From Virgisporangium aurantiacum (GTDB lineage Bacteria > Actinomycetota > Actinomycetes > Mycobacteriales > Micromonosporaceae), in NCBI RefSeq assembly GCF_016863635.1, contig NZ_BOPG01000032.1:1-64000 (forward strand): a stretch of 64,000 nt of DNA, in the 5' to 3' direction. Below are positions 18,963-25,630 of the stretch, piece after piece. Below the pieces are notes generated by a model. It was not told where the DNA came from. It saw only the letters and a program-made list of their open reading frames with translations, and ran no database searches. How positions within the stretch are numbered: the stretch's first letter is position 1; the number at the start of each line of letters is the position of its first letter. The position numbers and the translations under genes were made by a program.

Positions 18963-19850
18963 TCAGTCGTCGGTGGTGAACATGCCCATGGGTACGCCGG
19001 CGATCTCGATCTGACGCCAGATCGGGCGCCACTGCTCGAGCTCGTGGTAGCGGCGCAGCGCGGCGAGGCCGGTCAGCCAGCCGGCCCAGCCCGGGTACGG
19101 CGGGTTGGTGGGGTCGAACCCGCTCTGCGTCACGGTGAGCCGGGTCTTGCCGTCGGAGCCTTCCAGCTCCCACTTGTCGAGCATGCCGTCGGCGAACCGC
19201 AGCGTCGCCCGGCGGCCCGGCTCGAACTCGACGAACTTGGCGCCGCCGGGGTCCAGGTCGAACCCGCCCATCGCGAAGCGGCCGCCCACATGGGGCTCGA
19301 TGTCGATGTTGGCGCCGGACCACCGGCGGAACTGCTCCGACTGCGTCATCGACTCGAACACCGTCTCCGGTGACGCGTCGATCACCATCGACGCGGTGAA
19401 CTCGGTCGACGTGAAGTCGCACTTCGGCGTGAGCTCGCGGCCGGCCAGATAGTCCGCCAGGTTGGCGATCGCCAGCATCCAGAACGTCTGCAGCGCGCCC
19501 CGGGCACCGGCCTTGTCGGCGATGACGTCCTCGAAACTGGGCAGGTCGGTCTGGCTCAGCGTCACCAGCGTGCCGTCCGCGTCCTCGGCCAGCTCGAACT
19601 GCGACGTGGTCTCCACCCCGTCGACGGTCCAGGCGAACCGGATGGTGCGCTCGTCGACGTGCAGCACGCGCTGGTGCGGCTCGGCGCCATCCGGGGTGTA
19701 GCGGCCCCAGAACGCGTACGTGCCGGGCAGGTCGACCTCGGCGTGCTCGGCCAGCCACACACGCAACGCGGCCGGGTCGGTCAGCGCCTCGTACGTGACC
19801 TTCAACGGGGCCGGAACGACCGCGCGCAGGCGCAGGTCAGGTTCGGTCAT
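18963..19850 (-). CDS. Double SRPBCC/AHSA1-domain protein
   Basis: 295 residues from ATG 19850. Two START/AHSA1-like beta-helix-grip domains in tandem: about 5-135 (VVPAPLKVTYEALTDPAALR start, with RVWLAEHAEVD) and about 145-290 (IDASPETVFESMTQSEQFRRW, then GGRFAMGGFD). Such domains bind hydrophobic ligands or act as Hsp90 co-chaperone-like modules; in actinomycetes they are very often encoded behind an ArsR-type repressor, as here. The start overlaps the upstream regulator by 14 bp, so the pair is translated together. Ligand unknown. Confidence 0.87.
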   Translation of the reverse strand: MTEPDLRLRAVVPAPLKVTYEALTDPAALRVWLAEHAEVDLPGTYAFWGRYTPDGAEPHQRVLHVDERTIRFAWTVDGVETTSQFELAEDADGTLVTLSQTDLPSFEDVIADKAGARGALQTFWMLAIANLADYLAGRELTPKCDFTSTEFTASMVIDASPETVFESMTQSEQFRRWSGANIDIEPHVGGRFAMGGFDLDPGGAKFVEFEPGRRATLRFADGMLDKWELEGSDGKTRLTVTQSGFDPTNPPYPGWAGWLTGLAALRRYHELEQWRPIWRQIEIAGVPMGMFTTDD

Positions 19851-20400
19851 CGGGGGTTCCCTTCGGATAGCAGGCGACGGCCAGTCGGAACGCGTCGCCG
19901 TCGGCACCGCCGTAGCGGGTGAACAGGTCCTGCAAGGTTTGCTGCAGTTCGTCGAGGAACGCCTTGCGCTCCTCCGGGCGCACCCGGATGTCTCCGGACA
20001 CGGCGATCGAGGGCAGGTCGGGCCGGGTGAGGTCGAGCGCGGCGACGTCCGCCTGGACGTCCTCCATCAGGTCGACCAGGTAGCCCAGGTTGAGCTGGTC
20101 GCGGGTCTGGCGCAGGCCGATCCGGCCGACCAGGGCGGGGGACAGCCAGTAGGACCGGCCGGCCGCCTGGTAGATCCCCTCGTTGATCCCGCGCACCCGG
20201 CGCTCGGCCACCTGGCGGACCAGGTCGGCCTCCACCAGCCGTTTGACGTGGTAGTAGACCCGCTGCGGGGTCTGGGCGAGCTCGACCGCCACCTCGGTAC
20301 ACGACCGGGGCTCGGCGAGCAGCCGCAGCACTTCGATCCGCTGCGGCTTGAGCAGTGCCTCGGCCTGCTCGATCTGGTCGAGGTAGACGACATCTCTCAT
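19837..20400 (-). CDS. ArsR-like HTH repressor of the AHSA1 operon
   Basis: 187 residues. The winged helix-turn-helix (about 15-85) has the MLKPQRIEVLRLLAEPRSCTE/QRVYYHVKRLVEADLV pattern of ArsR-like regulators associated with SRPBCC proteins; no metal-binding CVC motif is present, so it is not a metal sensor. The C-terminal ~100 residues are helical and may bind a ligand. It is first in the operon and sits 13 nt downstream of a perfect CTTTACGTAAAG palindrome between the -35 and -10, so autorepression is likely. Confidence 0.85.
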   Translation of the reverse strand: MRDVVYLDQIEQAEALLKPQRIEVLRLLAEPRSCTEVAVELAQTPQRVYYHVKRLVEADLVRQVAERRVRGINEGIYQAAGRSYWLSPALVGRIGLRQTRDQLNLGYLVDLMEDVQADVAALDLTRPDLPSIAVSGDIRVRPEERKAFLDELQQTLQDLFTRYGGADGDAFRLAVACYPKGTPDDRT

Positions 20401-20410
20401 GACGAAAATG

Positions 20411-20439
20411 AGTCTTTACGTAAAGGACTTTTTTGTCAA
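20411..20439 (-). promoter_or_regulatory. Promoter and operator of the ArsR-AHSA1 operon
   Basis: On the minus strand, TTGACA (20434-20439) and AAGACT (20411-20416) are 17 nt apart. Between and over them lies the perfect 12-bp palindrome CTTTACGTAAAG (20414-20425), extended to AGTC...GGACT. A bound dimer would cover the -10. Confidence 0.7.
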
Positions 20440-20475
20440 TGGACCGCGACGAGGGTGAGCTGGTCCGGAGCGGGG

Positions 20476-21111
20476 CTACGAAAGGCCGTGCCGGAACGCG
20501 TACGCGACGGCCTGGGCCCGGTCGCGGGCGCCGATCTTCGCGAACAGGCGGTTGATGTGGCTCTTCACCGTTCCCTCGCTGACCACCAGGTGAGCGGCGA
20601 TCTCGGCGTTGGACAGCCCACCGGCCATCAGCGACAGCACCTCGGCCTCGCGCGGCGTGAGCCCGTCCCGCAACGTCGACTGAGCCGGCCGCGAAGCCGC
20701 GATGGCGTCGACGAGATGACGCTGGACGGCCGGGTCGATGACGGCCTGGTCGTCGAGAACCTGCCGCAGCGCCTCGTGGATCTGCTCACCGCTGGCGTCC
20801 TTGGTCAGGTAGCCGCGGGCACCGGCCCGCAACGCCTCCAGCACCGACCGGTCGTCCGAGTACGTGGTCAGCACCACCACCCTGACCTCGGGTGCCTCGG
20901 TGCGCAGGCGGCGGGTCGCCTCGACCCCGTCGCACCGCGGCATCCGCAGGTCCATGAGCACGACGTCCGGGCGTGCGGACAGGGCCAGCGTCACCGCCTC
21001 GGCGCCGTCGGCGGCCGCGCCGACCACCTCGACGCCCTTCATCAGGCCGAGCACCATGCCCAGCCCTTCCCGGACCACCCGCTGGTCGTCGGCGATGAGC
21101 ACCCGGATCAC
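20476..21111 (-). CDS. NarL/LuxR-family response regulator
   Basis: 211 residues from GTG 21111, overlapping the kinase stop (GTGA). Receiver domain with D9/D10 and phospho-acceptor Asp54 (VVLMDLRMP), Thr and Lys (YLTKDAS) in the usual places; LuxR-type HTH (about 145-205, LTPREAEVLSLMAGGLSNAEIA). Second gene of the kinase operon. A likely binding dyad lies upstream of the kinase gene at 22322-22343. Confidence 0.92.
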   Translation of the reverse strand: MIRVLIADDQRVVREGLGMVLGLMKGVEVVGAAADGAEAVTLALSARPDVVLMDLRMPRCDGVEATRRLRTEAPEVRVVVLTTYSDDRSVLEALRAGARGYLTKDASGEQIHEALRQVLDDQAVIDPAVQRHLVDAIAASRPAQSTLRDGLTPREAEVLSLMAGGLSNAEIAAHLVVSEGTVKSHINRLFAKIGARDRAQAVAYAFRHGLS

Positions 21112-22265
21112 GCCGGCACCGCCAGCTCGACCCGGAACCCGTGGCCGGTCGGACCCGCGTCGAGGGTGCCGCCGAGCAGTTCGGCCCGCTCGCGCATCCC
21201 GGTCAGCCCGTAACCGTCGGAAGCCGAGGGAACCACCGGCGGCCCGGCCGCGAAGTCCTCCACGGTCAGGCGGGTGGCCGTCGGCTCGTAGGCGAGGCGC
21301 AGCGAGACCCGCCTCGGCGACGCGTGTCTGGTGACGTTGGTCAGCGCCTCCTGGGCCACCCGGTAGAGGGCCAGCCGCGCCTGCGACGCCAACGGGTGCG
21401 GCTCCCCAAGCACCGTGAAGTCGCACGGTACGGCCTGGTCACGGGCGAACTGCTCGGCCAGCGCCGGCAGCCGTTCCGGCCCGGGCAGGTCGTCGTCGCG
21501 CAGCATGCCGATGGCCCGGCGGGCCTCCTCCAGGCCGGTCCGGGCGAGGTGGTGGGCGCGGTCGACGGCGACCGGCAGCCGCGGGTCGGTCGGATCGTCG
21601 GTGACCAGCATGCGGGCGCCCTCCAGTTGCAGCGTCAGCCCGGACAGTGAATGGGCGAGCACGTCGTGCATCTCCCGGGCCAGCCGCTGCCGCTCGGCCA
21701 GCCCGGCCGCCTCGGCCAGCGCCGCCTGGCCGGCCTCCAGCTCGGCGAGCAGCCGCTTGGTCTCGCGCTGCGCCTCGGCGAGCCGGAACGCCAGGTACAT
21801 CAGACCGAACAGAACGGCGAACCCGGCGAGCACGGCCAGGAAGCCGAAGCCCTGCCCGGTGATCGTCGCCACCATCTCCAGCACCACGAACGCCGCGATC
21901 AACGCCGGGACGGCCACCCGTACCGGCATCAGCGCGGTCGCGGCGCACAGCACCGCGACCAGTACCGCCACCGAGCCCGGGCCGCCCGGCTGCACCGCCA
22001 CCAGCGTCACCGAGCTGACCAGCATCGCACCGACGAACACCGCGTGCGCCGTCCCGGTCGGCGGCCCGGCGGTGGCGTTGCGACCGAACACCCCGACCAC
22101 GAACACGGCGGCGGCCAGGACGACGATCAGCCGCCTCCCGGTGAGCCCGAATCCGGGGTCGGCGGTGGCGGCGCCCCAGCCGAACCAGGCCAGCATCAGC
22201 GGGGTCAGCAACTGCATCCACCGGACGACCCGCAGGCGGGTCAGCGCGGGCTCCTCGGTCTGCAC
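21108..22265 (-). CDS. NarL-type sensor histidine kinase
   Basis: 385 residues. Five or six membrane helices fill residues 15-160, with almost no extracellular loop, so sensing is probably intramembrane. HisKA_3 dimerisation helix has His200 (EMHDVLAHSLSG) and the C-terminal HATPase ends with DGYGLTGMRERAELLGG. The GTG start has no ribosome binding site but a TAGGTT -10 (22272-22277 on the minus strand) ends 6 nt before it, so the mRNA is probably leaderless. Coupled to its NarL-type partner. Confidence 0.92.
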   Translation of the reverse strand: MQTEEPALTRLRVVRWMQLLTPLMLAWFGWGAATADPGFGLTGRRLIVVLAAAVFVVGVFGRNATAGPPTGTAHAVFVGAMLVSSVTLVAVQPGGPGSVAVLVAVLCAATALMPVRVAVPALIAAFVVLEMVATITGQGFGFLAVLAGFAVLFGLMYLAFRLAEAQRETKRLLAELEAGQAALAEAAGLAERQRLAREMHDVLAHSLSGLTLQLEGARMLVTDDPTDPRLPVAVDRAHHLARTGLEEARRAIGMLRDDDLPGPERLPALAEQFARDQAVPCDFTVLGEPHPLASQARLALYRVAQEALTNVTRHASPRRVSLRLAYEPTATRLTVEDFAAGPPVVPSASDGYGLTGMRERAELLGGTLDAGPTGHGFRVELAVPA

Positions 22266-22271
22266 CTCTCG

Positions 22272-22343
22272 AACCTAGAGCGAGGCTCGCCGTACCGGCA
22301 TCGGCGCACGGGTGTAGGCGCGTCTTCACCCCCGGGTGGAGAC
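22272..22343. promoter_or_regulatory. Kinase promoter and upstream dyad
   Basis: The -10 box TAGGTT of the leftward kinase gene lies at 22272-22277. At 22322-22343 GTCTTCACCC and GGGTGGAGAC form a near-perfect inverted repeat (one T-G pair) with a 2-bp centre. It sits between the kinase operon and the rightward membrane-protein gene, so it may serve both; binding by the NarL-type regulator is a guess. Confidence 0.4.
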
Positions 22344-22401
22344 GGGACTTCGGTCCGCGCGCCGATGCCCGACCGTGGCACCGGGACGCAGGCTGGGCGG
22401 C

Positions 22402-22809
22402 ATGAGGAACGACCATCTGAACACCGTCGTCAAGCTGCTGGCCGCCTTCCTGGTGATCAGCGTGTCCACCGTCGTCGCCGCGGTGGTGCTGCGCCACCAC
22501 CCGGCCCTCGTCACCCCGGCCGTCTGGATCCGCACCCCGCTGGTCGCGGCCAGCGCGGCGGTGCTCCTGCTGTTCGCCCGCCGCGCGGCCGCCGGCCACC
22601 GCGCCTCGTTCCGCCGGTTGCGCGTCATCTCGATCGTGGTGCTGGCCGCGATCGTCGCCGTCGTCGCCTGGCCGGGCGCGTTCCCCGGCTGGCTGCGCGT
22701 CGAGCAGGCCGTGTGCGGCGTGTTCATGCTCAGCGTGGTGGTCCGCACCAACCTGCGTTCGGTCCGGTCGGCGATGGAGCCCGTGTCATCGGCGACACTG
22801 GGCAGATGA
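22402..22809 (+). CDS. Small integral membrane protein
   Basis: 135 residues from ATG 22402, with four hydrophobic helices (about 8-30, 42-60, 75-92, 98-115). No conserved motif that I recognise. No ribosome binding site; a CAGGCT box ends about 7 nt upstream. It is divergent from the NarL-type two-component operon across a dyad, so it may be an output of that system. Its stop overlaps the GNAT start (ATGA). Confidence 0.65.
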   Translation: MRNDHLNTVVKLLAAFLVISVSTVVAAVVLRHHPALVTPAVWIRTPLVAASAAVLLLFARRAAAGHRASFRRLRVISIVVLAAIVAVVAWPGAFPGWLRVEQAVCGVFMLSVVVRTNLRSVRSAMEPVSSATLGR

Positions 22810-23240
22810 TCACTGTCGCCCCGCTGCAGCCCGAGGACCGCGCGACCTGGGAGGCGTTGTTCGCCGGCTACAACGCCTTCTACGACCGCACCTGGCCGGC
22901 CGAGCGCTACGAGCAGGCGTGGGAGGAGTTCCGCCGCGACGACCGGATCCACGTCCTCGGCGCCCGCCTCGACGGCCGCCTGGTCGGCATCGCGCAATTC
23001 CTGGTCCATGCCAGCACGACCTCGTCCGACCTGTGCTACCTCCAGGACCTGTTCACCGACGCCGACGTGCGGGGCCGGGGCGTCGGCCGGAGCCTCATCG
23101 AGGCCGTGTCGGACTGGGCCCGCGAGCGGGGCTGCGGACGGCTGTACTGGCACACCCAGCAGCACAACGACACCGCCCGCCGGCTCTACGACCAGGTCGG
23201 CGAGTACCGCGACTTCATCGTGTACATCCGGCCGCTGTAG
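22806..23240 (+). CDS. GNAT-family N-acetyltransferase
   Basis: 144 residues, ATG overlapping the upstream stop. Complete small GNAT fold: substrate region PEDRATWEALFAGYNAFY, central strand LCYLQDLFTDADVR, acetyl-CoA loop RGRGVGRSLI and the C-terminal LYWHTQQHNDTARRLYDQ segment. Acetyl acceptor unknown; similar actinomycete proteins are usually annotated only as GNAT. Cytosolic. Confidence 0.85.
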   Translation: MITVAPLQPEDRATWEALFAGYNAFYDRTWPAERYEQAWEEFRRDDRIHVLGARLDGRLVGIAQFLVHASTTSSDLCYLQDLFTDADVRGRGVGRSLIEAVSDWARERGCGRLYWHTQQHNDTARRLYDQVGEYRDFIVYIRPL

Positions 23241-23278
23241 CGGCGTCCCCGAATTCTTTGAAGATTTTTTGGACCGCG

Positions 23279-23306
23279 TGTCGAAACGGCGTGCCGTTGT
23301 TCGAGC
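23279..23306 (+). promoter_or_regulatory. Predicted ECF42 promoter
   Basis: TGTCGA (23279-23284, within TGTCGAAA) is followed after 17 nt by CGAGC (23302-23306). The ECF42 sigma group is reported to recognise a TGTCGA -35 and a CGA-type -10. It lies 48 nt before the DUF998 gene whose operon ends with an ECF42-type sigma gene, so the operon is probably autoregulated. Confidence 0.6.
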
Positions 23307-23353
23307 TACAGGGCGAAGGCCGGGAAGCGGCCCGTTCCGGTGGGGAGAACACC

Positions 23354-23977
23354 ATGTTGACGAGCACACGCCGACGAGACGATCTGCTGACCGCCGGCCT
23401 GGTCGGGGGTCCGCTGTACGTGGTGGTGTCCCTGATCGAGGTCGCGGTCCGCGACGGCTTCGACCCGTCCCGGCACGCGTGGAGCATGCTGGCCAACGGG
23501 TCCTTCGGCTGGGTCCACAGCGCGAACCTGGTGGTGTCCGGCGCGCTCGTCGTCGCGGGCGCCGCCGGCCTGTTCCGGGCGACCGGGAGCCGCGCGGCGG
23601 CGGTGCTGATCGCGCTCTACGGCGCCGGCATGGTGGGGTCCGGGATCTTCCGCGCCGACCCCGGCCGGGGCTTTCCGGTCGGCACGCCGGAGGTGGTGCC
23701 GGTGAGCTGGCACGGAATCCTGCACTTCGTGGTCGGCGGCATCGGCTTCCTCGGCCTGTTCGGGGCGTCCCAGGTCCTCGGACGCCGGCTGCGCCGGGAG
23801 AACCGTCCGCGACTGGCGCTCTTCTCGCGCGTCACCGGCATCGTGTTCCTGGTTTCGTTCGTCGCGATGGCCGCGACCGGCGGGGCCGCCTGGGCGCTGC
23901 TGGCCTTCACCGGCGCTGTGATCCTGGCCTCCGGCTGGCTCACGGTGGTCTTCGCCCACTACCGCCGTTCCCTCTGA
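23354..23977 (+). CDS. DUF998-family membrane protein
   Basis: 207 residues from ATG 23354 behind GGGGAG. About six membrane helices, with the DUF998 pattern: GLVGGPLYVVVSLIE, then RHAWSMLANGSFGW and an RADPGRGFP...SWHGILH segment. Function unknown; DUF998 proteins are common in operons with DGPF proteins and ECF sigma factors. Starts the operon driven by the predicted ECF42 promoter; 25 nt separate it from the next gene. Confidence 0.85.
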   Translation: MLTSTRRRDDLLTAGLVGGPLYVVVSLIEVAVRDGFDPSRHAWSMLANGSFGWVHSANLVVSGALVVAGAAGLFRATGSRAAAVLIALYGAGMVGSGIFRADPGRGFPVGTPEVVPVSWHGILHFVVGGIGFLGLFGASQVLGRRLRRENRPRLALFSRVTGIVFLVSFVAMAATGGAAWALLAFTGAVILASGWLTVVFAHYRRSL

Positions 23978-24002
23978 ACCACCCTCTGATAGGAGAGATG
24001 AC

Positions 24003-24374
24003 ATGCGCTACCTCACGTTGCTCCGCGGCACGCACTCCACCACGCCCCCACCGCCCGAGCTGATGGAGGCCATCATGACCCTGGGACAGGAGGCCACGCA
24101 GGCCGGTGCGCTCCTGGACACCGCGGGCCTGGCCCCGAGCGCGAGCGGCGCCCGGCTCAGCCTGGCCGGGAACGAGCTCACCACGATCGACGGGCCGTTC
24201 GCCGAGTCGAAGGAGGTCATCAGCTACGCGATCTACGACGTGCGGTCGAAGGAGGAGGCGGTCGAGTGGGCCGCGCGGTTCCTCAAGGCGCACCGCGACC
24301 TGTGGCCCGGCTGGGAGGGTGAGGTGGACGTCCTGAAGCTTTTCGGCCCAGAGGACTTCCCGGCGCCGGCATGA
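24003..24374 (+). CDS. DGPF/YCII-family protein
   Basis: 123 residues, start ATG behind AGGAGAG. The signature DGPFAESKE lies near residue 64, and the fold start MRYLTLLRG is typical of YCII-related DGPF proteins, which are small ferredoxin-like dimers. Their biochemical role is unknown, but genes for them accompany ECF41/ECF42-type sigma factors across bacteria and are often the sigma target. Its stop overlaps the sigma gene start by 4 nt. Confidence 0.9.
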   Translation: MRYLTLLRGTHSTTPPPPELMEAIMTLGQEATQAGALLDTAGLAPSASGARLSLAGNELTTIDGPFAESKEVISYAIYDVRSKEEAVEWAARFLKAHRDLWPGWEGEVDVLKLFGPEDFPAPA

Positions 24375-25630
24375 GCACTGATCCGGCAGCCGTGCGCCGC
24401 GTGGTCGAAGCGGTGTGGCGGATCGAGTCGGCGAGGCTTGTCGCGAGCCTCGCCCGGCTCGTCGGCGACGTCGGGCTTGCCGAGGAACTCGCCCAGGACA
24501 CGTTCGTGGCCGCGATCGAGCAGTGGCCCCGCGACGGCGTCCCCGCCGATCCGGGCCCGTGGCTGCGGGCCACCGGGAAGCACCGGGCCATCGACGCGAT
24601 CCGGCGCCGCCAGCGGTACGCCGGCAAGCTCGTCATCGTCGGGGCGGATACGGTCGAGCGCGACGGCGAGGACGAGCTCGTGGACTCCCTCGACGACCAC
24701 ATCGGCGACGACCTGCTCCGGCTCATCTTCACCGCGGCGCATCCCGTCCTCTCCACCGAGGCGCGCGTCGCGCTCACGCTGCGCCTGCTGGGCGGGCTGA
24801 GCACGACGGAGATCGCGCGGGCGTTCCTCATCCCGGAGGCCACCGCCGCCCAGCGCATCGTGCGGGCCAAACGGACGCTCGCGACGGCCGGCGTGCGGTT
24901 CACCATGCCGACACCGGCCGAGCTCGCGGACCGGACGGGCACGGTCCTCGGAGTGCTCTACCTGATCTTCAACGAGGGCTACTCGGCGACGGGCGGCGAA
25001 TCCTGGACCCAGCCGGCGCTGTGCCGGGAGGCGATGCGCCTCGGGCGCGTGCTGGTCGGGCTGCTTCCGGACGAACCGGAGGTCCACGGGCTCGTCGCCC
25101 TGATGGAACTGCAGGCGTCACGGCTGCCCGCCCGCGCCGACGACGCCGGCCGGCCGGTCCTGCTCGACGACCAGGACCGGCGCCGCTGGGACCGGCTGCT
25201 GATCCGGCGCGGGCTGGCCGCCCTGGACCGCGCCGAGTCGCTCGGCGGCGGCTGGTACACCGTGCAGGCCGCCATCGCCGCCTGCCACGCCCGGTCGCAC
25301 ACCGCCGCCGACACCGACTGGAAACGCATCGCCGCCCTGTACGAGGTCCTCGCCTACCTGCGGCCCTCACCGGTGGTGCGGCTCAACCAGGCGGTCGCGG
25401 TGGGCCGGGCCGGCGACCCGGCGCGCGGCCTGACGATCGTGGAATCGTTGGGCCTGGCCCTACGCGGATATCCGCAACTGCCGGCGGTGCGCGGGGACCT
25501 GCTGGCCCGGGTCGGGCGGATCGCGGAGGCCCGGGCCGAGTTCGAGCGGGCCGCGGAACTGACCCGCAACGAGGACGAGCGGACGCTGTTCCTGGCCCGC
25601 GCGGAGGCACTGGCCACTCAATCGAGATGA
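24371..25630 (+). CDS. ECF42-group RNA polymerase sigma factor
   Basis: 419 residues, ATG overlapping the DGPF stop. Sigma region 2 (about 15-80, LAEELAQDTFVAAIEQWP), region 4 (about 110-170, STTEIARAFLIPEATAAQRI), and a ~240-residue C-terminal extension with TPR-like helices, including the LYLIFNEGYS motif of this group. ECF42 factors lack an anti-sigma; the C-terminal extension is needed for activity. Together with the DGPF gene and the TGTCGA promoter this is a textbook ECF42 locus. The last 13 bp overlap the convergent vWA-membrane gene. Confidence 0.92.
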   Translation: MSTDPAAVRRVVEAVWRIESARLVASLARLVGDVGLAEELAQDTFVAAIEQWPRDGVPADPGPWLRATGKHRAIDAIRRRQRYAGKLVIVGADTVERDGEDELVDSLDDHIGDDLLRLIFTAAHPVLSTEARVALTLRLLGGLSTTEIARAFLIPEATAAQRIVRAKRTLATAGVRFTMPTPAELADRTGTVLGVLYLIFNEGYSATGGESWTQPALCREAMRLGRVLVGLLPDEPEVHGLVALMELQASRLPARADDAGRPVLLDDQDRRRWDRLLIRRGLAALDRAESLGGGWYTVQAAIAACHARSHTAADTDWKRIAALYEVLAYLRPSPVVRLNQAVAVGRAGDPARGLTIVESLGLALRGYPQLPAVRGDLLARVGRIAEARAEFERAAELTRNEDERTLFLARAEALATQSR

